This document shows, in pieces, positions 6,775 through 14,231 of a stretch of 19,036 nt of DNA (positions are counted from its first letter, which is position 1; the number at the start of each line of letters is the position of its first letter). Under the pieces are notes generated by a model, which had not been told where the DNA came from, did not search any database, and saw only the letters and a program-made list of their open reading frames with translations. The DNA is from an uncultured Clostridia bacterium. GTDB taxonomy: Bacteria; Bacillota; Clostridia; Christensenellales; UBA1242. Location of the stretch: contig CAJFOL010000031.1 in the NCBI GenBank assembly GCA_904397185.1, forward strand, positions 1 through 19,036, read 5' to 3'. A program made the translations under genes and the position numbers.

Positions 6775-6818
6775 TGACACATTTTATCACAAATAATTTG
6801 TAAAAATGTGTCATTTTT
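6775..6818 (+). terminator. Terminator-like hairpin in front of comM
   Basis: TGACACATTTT (6775-6785) pairs perfectly with AAAATGTGTCA (6803-6813) and is followed by five T (6814-6818). The loop itself contains ACAAAT-A-ATTTGT (6789-6801), so the stem nearly continues. It lies 26 bp before the comM start. It could end transcripts entering from upstream, act as an attenuator, or be a regulator site. Confidence 0.6.
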
Positions 6819-6826
6819 GTTATTAT
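6798..6826 (+). promoter_or_regulatory. Candidate comM promoter
   Basis: TTGTAA (6798-6803) and TATTAT (6821-6826) are 17 bp apart. The start would be near 6833, so the leader is very short and the AAGGAG ribosome binding site lies almost at the 5' end. The -35 sits inside the right part of the upstream hairpin and shares TTTGTAAA with the dprA promoter candidate. Confidence 0.4.
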
Positions 6827-6844
6827 TAAAGCAAGGAGATAAAA

Positions 6845-8380
6845 ATGTTATCAAAAGTTAAGAGTTTTGGTTTGAGAGGGATAGAGGGTTTCCCTATTGA
6901 TGTGGAGACAGATGTGTCAAATGGGCTTCCTCATTTTGAAATAGTTGGGCTTGCGGATACTGCGATAAAGGAGGCAAAGGAGCGAGTTCGTTCGGCAATC
7001 AAGAATAGTGCATTTGAGTATCCGACCAAGAGGATAACAATCAATTTGGCACCTGCTGATATCAAAAAGGAGGGGGCTTTATACGACCTTGCAATAGCAA
7101 TAGCCATTCTTTCATGCAATAATGACAATGGAATAAAGCATGAAAATGAATATGTATTTATTGGCGAGTTATCATTTGACGGAACGGTGAAACAGGTGCG
7201 AGGGGTACTTCCACTTTTAATTTCGGCAAGAGCGATGGGCTTTAAAAGGTTCATTATCCCACAAGGCAATAAAGAGGAGGCAAGTTTTATCACAGGAATT
7301 GAGGTATACTGTGTAAGTTCTCTTAAGCAAACTGTGGATTTTTTAAGCGGGTGTGAAGAGATTGAGATAGTTAAAAATTGCGACTTTAAACAACTTCAAA
7401 AGGAGGTTGTGGACAGTTCTCTTGACTTTTGCAATGTCAAAGGTCAGGCTATGGCGAAGCGGGCTCTTGAGATTGCCGCTGCTGGCGGGCATAATTTGAT
7501 TATGATAGGACCTCCTGGAAGCGGTAAAAGTATGCTTGCAAAGTGTTTTCCGTCAATTCTTCCTGACCTGACATTCGAAGAGGCACTAGAAGTGACCAAG
7601 ATTCACTCAATTGCGGGCGAGCTTGACCTAAAGAAAGGCATTGTTATGACACGTCCGTTTAGAAGTCCTCATCATACGGCTAGCACAGTCAGTTTGACGG
7701 GTGGCGGTGCAAACTCAAAGCCTGGTGAAATCTCACTCGCCGACCATGGAGTACTATTTTTGGATGAGTTTCCAGAGTACTCAAGGCAGACGATAGAGAC
7801 GTTAAGACAACCGCTTGAGGATGGTGTGATAACAGTTGCAAGAAGCAATGCGACCATCACATACCCAGCCAACTTCACACTTATTGCCAGTATGAACCCA
7901 TGTCCATGTGGGTATCATGGTTCCAAGGTCAAGGAGTGTCACTGTTCGCCTGGGCAAATAGCAAGGTATCTGGCAAAGTTGTCGGGACCTATTATGGATA
8001 GGATAGATATACATATTGAAGTGGACAATGTCACATATGACCAATTGAAGAGCGAGGAACAAGAAGAACATTCTGCTGATATCAAGAAAAGGGTGGACAG
8101 AGCAAGAGCCTTACAGACGGAGCGATTTAAAAATGATAAAAACTTTTGCAATGCAAAGATGAACAGTTATCAGACAAAGAAATATTGCAAACTTGACAGC
8201 ATAGGTGAAAGTATGCTAAGACGTGCATTTGACAGTTTGAAATTAAGTGCGAGAGCCCATGACCGAATTTTGAAGGTGGCAAGGACTATCGCCGACCTAG
8301 ACGGCAGTGAAAACATAGAGGCAAAACACGTGGCTGAGGCGATAAACTATAGAATGCTAGACAGAAAATATTGGGACTAA
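6845..8380 (+). CDS. comM: ComM/YifB family Mg-chelatase-like AAA+ ATPase
   Basis: A 511-residue protein of normal length. Residues 1-165 form the Lon-protease-like N-terminal domain (VKSFGLRGIEGFPIDVE, VRSAIKNSAFEYP, INLAPADIKKEGALYDL). The AAA+ core has Walker A GPPGSGKS (222-229) and Walker B GVLFLDEF (302-309), then a cysteine motif NPCPCGYHG with CHC that is typical of this family. The Mg_chelatase_C region ends the protein. In studied bacteria ComM is a hexameric branch-migration helicase that helps integrate transforming DNA. The ATG at 6845 has AAGGAG just upstream. The stop codon directly abuts the hairpin repeat array, with dprA beyond it. Confidence 0.93.
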   Translation: MLSKVKSFGLRGIEGFPIDVETDVSNGLPHFEIVGLADTAIKEAKERVRSAIKNSAFEYPTKRITINLAPADIKKEGALYDLAIAIAILSCNNDNGIKHENEYVFIGELSFDGTVKQVRGVLPLLISARAMGFKRFIIPQGNKEEASFITGIEVYCVSSLKQTVDFLSGCEEIEIVKNCDFKQLQKEVVDSSLDFCNVKGQAMAKRALEIAAAGGHNLIMIGPPGSGKSMLAKCFPSILPDLTFEEALEVTKIHSIAGELDLKKGIVMTRPFRSPHHTASTVSLTGGGANSKPGEISLADHGVLFLDEFPEYSRQTIETLRQPLEDGVITVARSNATITYPANFTLIASMNPCPCGYHGSKVKECHCSPGQIARYLAKLSGPIMDRIDIHIEVDNVTYDQLKSEEQEEHSADIKKRVDRARALQTERFKNDKNFCNAKMNSYQTKKYCKLDSIGESMLRRAFDSLKLSARAHDRILKVARTIADLDGSENIEAKHVAEAINYRMLDRKYWD

Positions 8381-8660
8381 CCAACCAAATGTTGGACGAC
8401 TGTCCGCTCAAGTAATTTTAGGTTCAGACAGTAATTCCGCTCTAACAAACCAACCATATGCTGGATGACCAACCAAATGTTGGACGACTGTCCGCTCGAG
8501 TAATTTTAGGTTCAAACTGTAATTCCGCTCTCAAGCCCAGCGGCTTGGCGACTGTCCGATTGAGTGAGATGTGGGCATAGACCATATCTCCGCTCTCATG
8601 TCTAGAGGCTTGGCGGTGTATCCGCTCAGATAGGTTGTGGGTTCAAACTGTACCTCTGCT
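8381..8660 (+). repeat. Degenerate tandem repeat, 63-65 bp hairpin units
   Basis: Four units begin at 8381, 8469, 8532 and 8597, with a 25-bp partial front half at 8444-8468. Units 1 and 2 differ at only 3 of 63 positions. Each unit starts with a small hairpin, then a CGACTGTCCGCT-like box, an AT-rich middle and TTCCGCTCT or a close variant. The hairpin stem changes but still pairs: CCAAC/GTTGG in units 1 and 2, CAAGCC/GGCTTG in unit 3, CATGTC/GGCTTG with one mismatch and one G-T pair in unit 4. Unit 3 has a second hairpin, GAGATGTGG with CCATATCTC. The array starts on the base after the comM stop. A related unit lies at 18794-18857. Confidence 0.8.
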
Positions 8661-8758
8661 CCGCGCGTTCGCGGACCTATCGACCCGCTCACACTCCGCT
8701 CTCGCTCGTACGGGCTTGCGACCGAAAACCGCAAGTCCACACTCGCTTTATCTTTTCG
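8658..8758 (+). repeat. Dispersed GC-rich repeat block, copy A
   Basis: This stretch is clearly more GC-rich than its surroundings. It matches 18607-18742 over four segments: GCTCCGCG...CGCGGAC, ACCCGCT.ACACTCCGCT, GCTCGTACGG.CTTGCGACCG, and ACCGCAAG.CCACACTCGCTTT. It contains two hairpins, CCGCG/CGCGG (8661-8674) and GGGCTTGCG with CGCAAGTCC (8712-8737, one G-T pair). No protein reading is convincing. Confidence 0.75.
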
Positions 8759-8825
8759 AATAAGTTTGTTATAAAATAAGTGGCTATGGGAAGAAAATTG
8801 GGGAATAATAGGAAGTAATATAAAA

Positions 8826-8840
8826 AGTGATTCAGTCACT
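8826..8840 (+). repeat. Short conserved hairpin, copy A
   Basis: AGTGAT (8826-8831), loop TCA, then GTCACT (8835-8840) form a six-pair stem with one T-G pair. It is preceded by an A run and recurs in altered but still pairing form at 18874-18888. The rest of the gap up to dprA (8841-9084) shows AT-rich DNA and the dprA promoter candidate only. Confidence 0.6.
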
Positions 8841-8978
8841 CTCTTCGAACGGATATTAACAAAAATTAAACAAACTTTCTTCGCACTTTTTTATATGTTT
8901 TGGCGGTTTTTCCTAAACTTTAAATATTGGGATTAAATTAAAAATTCCAATATTTTTATTGAAAAATGTAAAATTTGT

Positions 8979-9007
8979 TTGTAAAAACACCGATTTTTAT
9001 TTAAAAT
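8979..9007 (+). promoter_or_regulatory. Candidate dprA promoter
   Basis: TTGTAA (8979-8984) and TAAAAT (9002-9007) are separated by 17 bp, about 78 bp before the dprA start. The surrounding AAATTTGTTTGTAAA is almost identical to the sequence around the -35 at 12842, and TTTGTAAA also occurs at the comM promoter candidate. Confidence 0.5.
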
Positions 9008-9084
9008 AGCATAGGACTAAGGTGATGCAGATAAAAACATTTTTTTTGTGAAAGAATGAAATTGAGATATTTAAGGAAGTTTAT

Positions 9085-10164
9085 ATGGATAATTTAAATG
9101 ATGATTTTAGAAGGTTTTTGATATTTTTATCGATGTTTGACAATACATATACAAAAAATCAGCAGATTATAGAATGCATGGGCGATGACTTTACACTCAA
9201 GCACTTTAATAGACTCAAACTAGAGGAAGTGGTAAACGAAAAACTTGCCTCTAATATGAAAGCATGGGCGAAGGATGAGGTAATAGAAAATCACCTTGAA
9301 AGCCTTGAAGACCGTGATATCAAACTTATTACAAAATTTGATAGCGACTTTCCGAGTAAACTAAAAGTATTGCCAGATTGTCCAATGTTTTTATTCTGCA
9401 AAGGCGACCTGTCACTATTAAACAAAAAGGCACTTGCAATTGTCGGGACGAGAAAACCCTCACCATATGGCAGGGTGGTAACTGAGAGGATTTCGCGAGA
9501 TGTGGCTGGTGCGGGGATAGTAATTGTAAGCGGACTTGCATATGGTGTTGACTCCATTGCTCATAGAAAATGTTTGGAAGTGGGCGGAAAGACGATTGCA
9601 GTGCTAGGTTCAGGGTTTGACAGAATCTATCCATCCGAGCATAAAGGGCTTGCTGATGAGATAGTCAAAAGCGGTTTGCTTGTCAGCGAATATTCTCCTG
9701 ACAAACAGGCAACGAAATTTTCATTCCCTACACGTAATAGAATTATTGCAGGAATCAGTGATGGGGTGCTTATAACCGAGGCAAACATCAGGTCAGGCAC
9801 CATTCATACAAAAGATTATGCACTTGAGTACAATAGGGCTATCTATGCCGTGCCAGGCAATATTGACAGTCAAACTAGTGGGCTTACAAATGATATTATA
9901 AAGAAAGGTCAAGCCCGTTGCGTGACAGAGCCAAGGGATATACTAGATGATTTTGACATAGAAGAGGGCTCTAAACCAAAACAGTATCAACTTTCTATGG
10001 ATGAGCAGGCAATAGTAAATTTACTGCAAGACGGCATGAAAGAGATAGATTACTTGACAAAAAATTGTGGGCTTACGATAAATAATTTTAACAGCAACTT
10101 GACAATGCTTGAAATTCGTGGGATAATAACGAGACTGCCAGGCGGACTTGTATCATTAAATTAA
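9085..10164 (+). CDS. dprA: DNA processing protein DprA
   Basis: A 359-residue protein of normal length. The Rossmann-like core has IVGTRKPSPYGR (119-130), SGLAYGVDSIAHRKCLE (149-165), the TIAVLGSGFDRIYPSEH segment, FPTRNRIIAGIS (214-225) and the RSGTIHT motif (236-242). A winged-helix C-terminal domain follows (about 300-359, DEQAIVNLLQDG...EIDYLTKNCGL). DprA binds incoming single-stranded DNA and loads RecA onto it during natural transformation. The ATG has AAGGA about 8 bp upstream. It follows comM across the repeat array and precedes topA by 15 bp, so dprA, topA and the HD gene probably form one operon. Confidence 0.95.
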   Translation: MDNLNDDFRRFLIFLSMFDNTYTKNQQIIECMGDDFTLKHFNRLKLEEVVNEKLASNMKAWAKDEVIENHLESLEDRDIKLITKFDSDFPSKLKVLPDCPMFLFCKGDLSLLNKKALAIVGTRKPSPYGRVVTERISRDVAGAGIVIVSGLAYGVDSIAHRKCLEVGGKTIAVLGSGFDRIYPSEHKGLADEIVKSGLLVSEYSPDKQATKFSFPTRNRIIAGISDGVLITEANIRSGTIHTKDYALEYNRAIYAVPGNIDSQTSGLTNDIIKKGQARCVTEPRDILDDFDIEEGSKPKQYQLSMDEQAIVNLLQDGMKEIDYLTKNCGLTINNFNSNLTMLEIRGIITRLPGGLVSLN

Positions 10165-10179
10165 ATTTGGAGAGAATAG

Positions 10180-12252
10180 ATGAAATTAGTCATAATAGAA
10201 TCACCATTTAAACGTGAAGCATTAAAAAAATATTTAGGTAGCGGATATGAAGTCTTTGCAACTAAAGGACATATCCGTGATCTTCCGCAAAAAGCCTTTG
10301 GCATAGATTTAAAACATAATTTTGAGCCTCACTACGAGATTATGCCAGATAAAAAGGAACTCATTGCACAGTTAAAACAGAAGGCACAGTCGGCAGATGA
10401 AGTGTATATCGCGACCGACCCCGACCGTGAAGGAGAGGCGATTTCTTGGCACGTTGCAAATGTTTTAGGATATAATCCAAACAAAGAATGCCGAATTGAA
10501 TTTAACGAAATCTCAAAGAAGGCGGTCACAAAAGCCTTAGAGCATCCACGTAAGATTGACCTTAAACTTGTCGATGCTCAGCAGGCACGAAGGGTGCTTG
10601 ACAGAATTGTGGGCTACAAACTTTCACCAATACTTTGCAAGAAGATAGCACCAAAGTTGAGTGCAGGTAGAGTTCAGTCGGTGGCACTCAAACTTGTCGT
10701 TGACAGAGAAAAAGAGATTGAATCCTTCGTTCCAGAAGAGTTTTGGACTGTTACCGCCACGCTTAAAAAAGGTACAAGCACCATCAAGGCAAGCCTTGCC
10801 ACATATAACAAGGTCAAGTTTGTGCCAAAGAATAAAGAAGAAGTTGATAAACTTTTGGTGGACACAAAAGGGAAACAATTTACAATTGTAGGTATCAAGA
10901 AAAGCAAGACCAAATCTCATGCACCAGCACCTTTTACCACTTCAACTATGCAACAAGATGCCCTTAACAAACTCAATATGAGCCTTGCAAGAACAACTGC
11001 ATCTGCCCAGCAGTTATACGAGGGTGTGGACATAAAGGGCGAGGGGAAGATTGCCCTTATCACCTATATCCGTACCGACTCCGTCCGTGTGTCGGCAGAT
11101 GCACAAAATGCCTGCCTTGAGTTTATTAAACAAAAATATGGCGATGAGTATGTGCCTGCAAAGCCAAATATTTATCACACCAAAGAGTCTGCTCAGGATG
11201 CCCACGAGGCAATAAGACCGATTACCATGGATATAACTCCAGAGATGGCAAAGGAGACACTTTCAAACGATAACTATAGATTATACAAACTCATCTACGA
11301 AAGATTTTTAGCAAGTCAAATGTGTGAGGCTGAATACTCAAGTGTCACAGTAAATTTTGATTGCGAGGGATACGGCTTTAAGGTCAGCGGACGAACACTT
11401 GAGTTTGCGGGGTACACCAAGGTGTATAAGGAGTATTCTGACAAGGATAAAGATGACGGAGATGGACTTGCTGGTAAACTTCCAAAGATGGAAGAGGGGG
11501 AGATGCTTGACTGCGAGAAGATTGTTCCAGAGCAGAAATTCACTAAGCCACCTGCAAGATATACCGAAGCAAGCCTAGTCAAAGCGATGGAAGAGAAGGG
11601 TATTGGTCGACCTGCGACCTATTCGGCAACGATAACACTGCTTCAATCGAGGCATTACACCGAGAAAAAGGAAAAATATCTCTATCCGACCGAACTTGGC
11701 AGAAAAATTACCGCATATCTTGAAAAGTTTTTCTCAAGTGTTATAAACGTCAAGTTTACTGCGCAAATGGAAAATAGACTTGATGATATTGCGACTAAGG
11801 GCGAAGATTGGCACAACGTTGTTTCAAATTTTTGGAATGGCTTTTCTGGACTTTTAGGGCGAGCCGATGCAAGTTCGCTGACAATGAAAGAACCTCCAAA
11901 GGAGACCGATATAATCTGCGACAAATGTGGTGGGAAAATGGTCATTCGAAGCGGTCGATTTGGTGAGTTTTTGGCTTGTTCAAACTTCCCAAAATGCAAA
12001 AATACAAGACCTATTGAAAATCAAGTTAAAAAAGTGGGCAAATGTCCTGAATGTGGCTCTGCAATGGTGGAGCGAAAGAGCAAGAGAGGCAAGACTTTCT
12101 ATTCATGCGAAAGATACCCTGACTGTAAGTTTATGAGTTGGGATATCCCAACAGGAGAAAAATGTCCAAAATGTAATAATCCTCTTGTGATAAAGGGGAA
12201 GAAGATTAAATGCTCAAACAGCACTTGTGACTATGAAAAGGAGAAAGAATAG
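10180..12252 (+). CDS. topA: DNA topoisomerase I (type IA)
   Basis: A 690-residue enzyme that relaxes negative supercoils by transient single-strand cleavage. The N-terminal TOPRIM domain has Glu7 in the IIESP motif and the acidic triad DPDRE (80-84). The catalytic tyrosine is Tyr296 in ITYIRTDSVRVS. The SAGRVQSVALKLVVDRE segment (161-177) is diagnostic. Three C-terminal four-cysteine zinc ribbons are visible, beginning CDKCGG, CPECGS and CPKCNN. The first motif reads ESPFKREA where most homologues have ESPAKA, a mild difference. GGAG is about 7 bp before the ATG. The stop codon TAG shares one base with the GTG start of the next gene. Confidence 0.97.
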   Translation: MKLVIIESPFKREALKKYLGSGYEVFATKGHIRDLPQKAFGIDLKHNFEPHYEIMPDKKELIAQLKQKAQSADEVYIATDPDREGEAISWHVANVLGYNPNKECRIEFNEISKKAVTKALEHPRKIDLKLVDAQQARRVLDRIVGYKLSPILCKKIAPKLSAGRVQSVALKLVVDREKEIESFVPEEFWTVTATLKKGTSTIKASLATYNKVKFVPKNKEEVDKLLVDTKGKQFTIVGIKKSKTKSHAPAPFTTSTMQQDALNKLNMSLARTTASAQQLYEGVDIKGEGKIALITYIRTDSVRVSADAQNACLEFIKQKYGDEYVPAKPNIYHTKESAQDAHEAIRPITMDITPEMAKETLSNDNYRLYKLIYERFLASQMCEAEYSSVTVNFDCEGYGFKVSGRTLEFAGYTKVYKEYSDKDKDDGDGLAGKLPKMEEGEMLDCEKIVPEQKFTKPPARYTEASLVKAMEEKGIGRPATYSATITLLQSRHYTEKKEKYLYPTELGRKITAYLEKFFSSVINVKFTAQMENRLDDIATKGEDWHNVVSNFWNGFSGLLGRADASSLTMKEPPKETDIICDKCGGKMVIRSGRFGEFLACSNFPKCKNTRPIENQVKKVGKCPECGSAMVERKSKRGKTFYSCERYPDCKFMSWDIPTGEKCPKCNNPLVIKGKKIKCSNSTCDYEKEKE

Positions 12253-12767
12253 TGACTTTTTATGAAGAGATAGCGAAGTTAAAGACTTTGTTAAGACGTG
12301 GCTGGCTTATGCGAGATGTCGACAAGATAAATGGCGGGACTCGTGTTGAAAGTGATGGCGAACATACCTATTCTATGATACTTCTTGCCTTAGAGATGAT
12401 GAATAAGCATGATTTAAAACTTGACCAACTTAAAGTTTTAAAGATGATTGCCTATCACGAACTATGCGAGATAGATGCTGGTGATATCACACCATTTGAT
12501 AATGTTACAAAAGAGGAAAAACATAAAAGAGAACACCAGTGCATAAAAAGATTGGCAAAAGAGTATAAAATGCCAGAGCTTGAAACAATTTGGCTTGAGT
12601 TTGAAGAAGAGAATACTCCAGAGGCAAAATTTGTCAAAAAGATAGACCACTATGATGCAGTTTTGCAGTCGAAAATATATTCAAAAATGAAAGGCGACAA
12701 TGACTTGTACGATGAATTTCATGGCAATTGTGCTTTCTCAGATGAGTTGGATAAATTTGATTTATAG
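12252..12767 (+). CDS. HD-domain phosphohydrolase (YfbR/HDDC2-like)
   Basis: A 171-residue member of the HD_3/5'-nucleotidase-like branch, which hydrolyses phosphate from nucleotides or related substrates with a divalent metal. Visible parts are the N-terminal LLRRGWLMRDV helix, the first metal ligand His38 in ESDGEHTYSM, the paired motif His69-Glu70 in AYHELCEIDAGDIT, and Asp132 in KKIDHYDAV. Most relatives have His-Asp rather than His-Glu at the second position. The start is GTG at 12252, overlapping the topA stop by one base. The conserved N-terminal helix requires this start or one close to it. Coupled translation with topA is likely. The exact substrate is unknown. Confidence 0.8.
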   Translation: MTFYEEIAKLKTLLRRGWLMRDVDKINGGTRVESDGEHTYSMILLALEMMNKHDLKLDQLKVLKMIAYHELCEIDAGDITPFDNVTKEEKHKREHQCIKRLAKEYKMPELETIWLEFEEENTPEAKFVKKIDHYDAVLQSKIYSKMKGDNDLYDEFHGNCAFSDELDKFDL

Positions 12768-12784
12768 AAAAAATTTTACAAAAT

Positions 12785-12811
12785 AATACGGTCACTACGG
12801 CTGTATTTTTT
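12785..12811 (+). terminator. Terminator after the HD-domain gene
   Basis: AATACGGTC (12785-12793) pairs with GGCTGTATT (12799-12807), nine pairs including two G-T, around the loop ACTAC. The run of T continues to 12811. It closes the dprA-topA-HD transcript. Confidence 0.75.
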
Positions 12812-12841
12812 GTTAATTTGGCAAAAAAGTTGAAAATTTGT

Positions 12842-12869
12842 TTGTAAATACAAGGTTTTTTGCTAAAAT
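12842..12869 (+). promoter_or_regulatory. Distal promoter candidate for the trmFO-hslVU operon
   Basis: TTGTAA (12842-12847), a 16-bp spacer and an extended -10 TGcTAAAAT (TG at 12861-12862, hexamer 12864-12869). It lies just past the terminator and would give a leader of about 120 nt. Confidence 0.4.
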
Positions 12870-12934
12870 AAAGTTGTAAGTGTCAAAATGAGACAAATTA
12901 TGAGTGTTTTCTTAAAAATAGGCAATTTAAAAAA

Positions 12935-12964
12935 TTGGTAAAACCTTGATAAATGAGATATACT
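12935..12964 (+). promoter_or_regulatory. Proximal promoter candidate for the trmFO-hslVU operon
   Basis: TTGGTA (12935-12940), an 18-bp spacer and TATACT (12959-12964) place the start near 12971, about 25 nt before the ATG and just ahead of the AAGGGG ribosome binding site. Confidence 0.5.
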
Positions 12965-12995
12965 TGTTAAGTCAAATTTAATTTAAGGGGTTTTT

Positions 12996-14231
12996 ATGAA
13001 TTATTATATGCCAACTGTCAATGTAATAGGATGCGGATATGCAGGTATTGAATGTGCTTTATTCCTTTCAGGACATGGGATTAAAGTCCATATCTTTGAT
13101 ATGCACCGTGACTACAAATGCTCATGCAATCGTTGCACGGGCAAGATTGACTCGAAAGAGGAGGCGCTTATGAAGTCACTTCTCAAAAGCGAACTTTTGC
13201 TTCTTGGCAGTCCTCTTATGAGGGAGGTTGAAAGACTAGAGAATGAGGGCTACCCTGGATGCATAGCGGGAAAACTGTTGCAGTACGGGGAAAATCTAGT
13301 CAAGACTTCTAAAAATATTGAGTACATAAGAGCGGGGATATCACAAATCAATCCTAGAGAGATAAATGTGATTGCCACGGGCAGTAACACCGATGATAAA
13401 ATGTTTGAATTTTTGACGGATAAGTTTGGCTCAATGCGATGCTTCAGACATATGCAAATAAGTCCAGTTATTGATAATATTGACCCTGGCTATTGCTATC
13501 AAGGCGAAGGACAAATCTATGTCCCATTATCCTATGATGAGTATTTGACGTTTGTCAACTCGGTCATAAGGATATTAAATAGCCAAGGTATTGCATATAA
13601 CCACAAGTTTATGCAAAACACGATAGAAGAACTCGCTTGTCGTGGCAGAGATGCAATTCGAAACTATGCATTTATGCCAGTATATATAGAAAATATAGAC
13701 AGACCATATGCTGTTGTAAAATTAAAGAAAGAAAGTCGGGGGTATAGTATTGAGGGCATATCTTCGAGACTTGATAAGTTTAGCCAACTTGAAATATTTA
13801 AGAGTATAAAGGCATTTAAAAATATTGTTTTATATAGACAGGCGGACGTAGAAGATGCGGTGTATCTAAATTCTAGGTATGTGGTCAACGATTTTAACCA
13901 AAGTCTGCAAGACCACAATCTCTTTATTGCAGGCTCACTACTTGGGCTTCGCGGATACATCGGTGCAATAGCAAGCGGACTTTATACAGGCATGAATGTA
14001 AGAAACTATGTCACTGGCAAGAAGATGCTCCCTCTTCCAAAAGACAGCTTGATTGGAAGATTGGCTCAAAAGGTGACTGGTGCAAATATGATAAAAAAGA
14101 ACTTTAAAACATTAAGTTACGAGGAGTTAGACGAGCATGGAGACCTAACAAATCCAATATACTTTGACTCTATTTGCAATAGGTCGGCTCAAAGTCTAAC
14201 TAGATTTAAGGAGGTTTATACAAATGGATAG
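12996..14231 (+). CDS. trmFO: Divergent TrmFO-like folate/FAD-dependent methyltransferase
   Basis: A 411-residue flavoprotein resembling TrmFO, which makes m5U54 in tRNA using methylenetetrahydrofolate and FADH2. Matches are the FAD site VIGCGYAGIECA (10-21), INVIATGS, the CRGRDAIRNYAFMPV segment (215-229), RPYAVVKLKKE (236-246), and the C-terminal FIAGSLLGLRGYIGAIASGLYTG, split by position 310-332. Between trmFO and hslV the Bacillus recombinase gene codV is absent. Two features are odd. The stretch usually containing the Cys226 motif FEGC reads FMQN here, and the first cysteine motif LVCSNSLR reads KCSCNRC. The family call is good, but the exact reaction is uncertain. It overlaps hslV by 8 bp. 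Confidence 0.8.
   Translation: MNYYMPTVNVIGCGYAGIECALFLSGHGIKVHIFDMHRDYKCSCNRCTGKIDSKEEALMKSLLKSELLLLGSPLMREVERLENEGYPGCIAGKLLQYGENLVKTSKNIEYIRAGISQINPREINVIATGSNTDDKMFEFLTDKFGSMRCFRHMQISPVIDNIDPGYCYQGEGQIYVPLSYDEYLTFVNSVIRILNSQGIAYNHKFMQNTIEELACRGRDAIRNYAFMPVYIENIDRPYAVVKLKKESRGYSIEGISSRLDKFSQLEIFKSIKAFKNIVLYRQADVEDAVYLNSRYVVNDFNQSLQDHNLFIAGSLLGLRGYIGAIASGLYTGMNVRNYVTGKKMLPLPKDSLIGRLAQKVTGANMIKKNFKTLSYEELDEHGDLTNPIYFDSICNRSAQSLTRFKEVYTNG

Noticed and set aside
8381..8660. CRISPR array
   Set aside because: Units are 63-65 bp, degenerate and nearly contiguous, with no regular unique spacers and no cas genes nearby.
8381..8660. DNA uptake sequences linked to comM and dprA
   Set aside because: The GACTGTCCGCT box recurs, but only within the larger repeat unit; five copies in two places give no evidence for an uptake signal.
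8531..8839. Minus-strand open frame of 102 codons across the repeat array
   Set aside because: It consists almost entirely of the hairpin repeats and the dispersed block, has no ribosome binding site, and its composition follows the repeats rather than a protein.
10661..10891. Alternative frames inside topA, comM, dprA and hslU
   Set aside because: All lie within strongly conserved genes in other frames and lack start signals.
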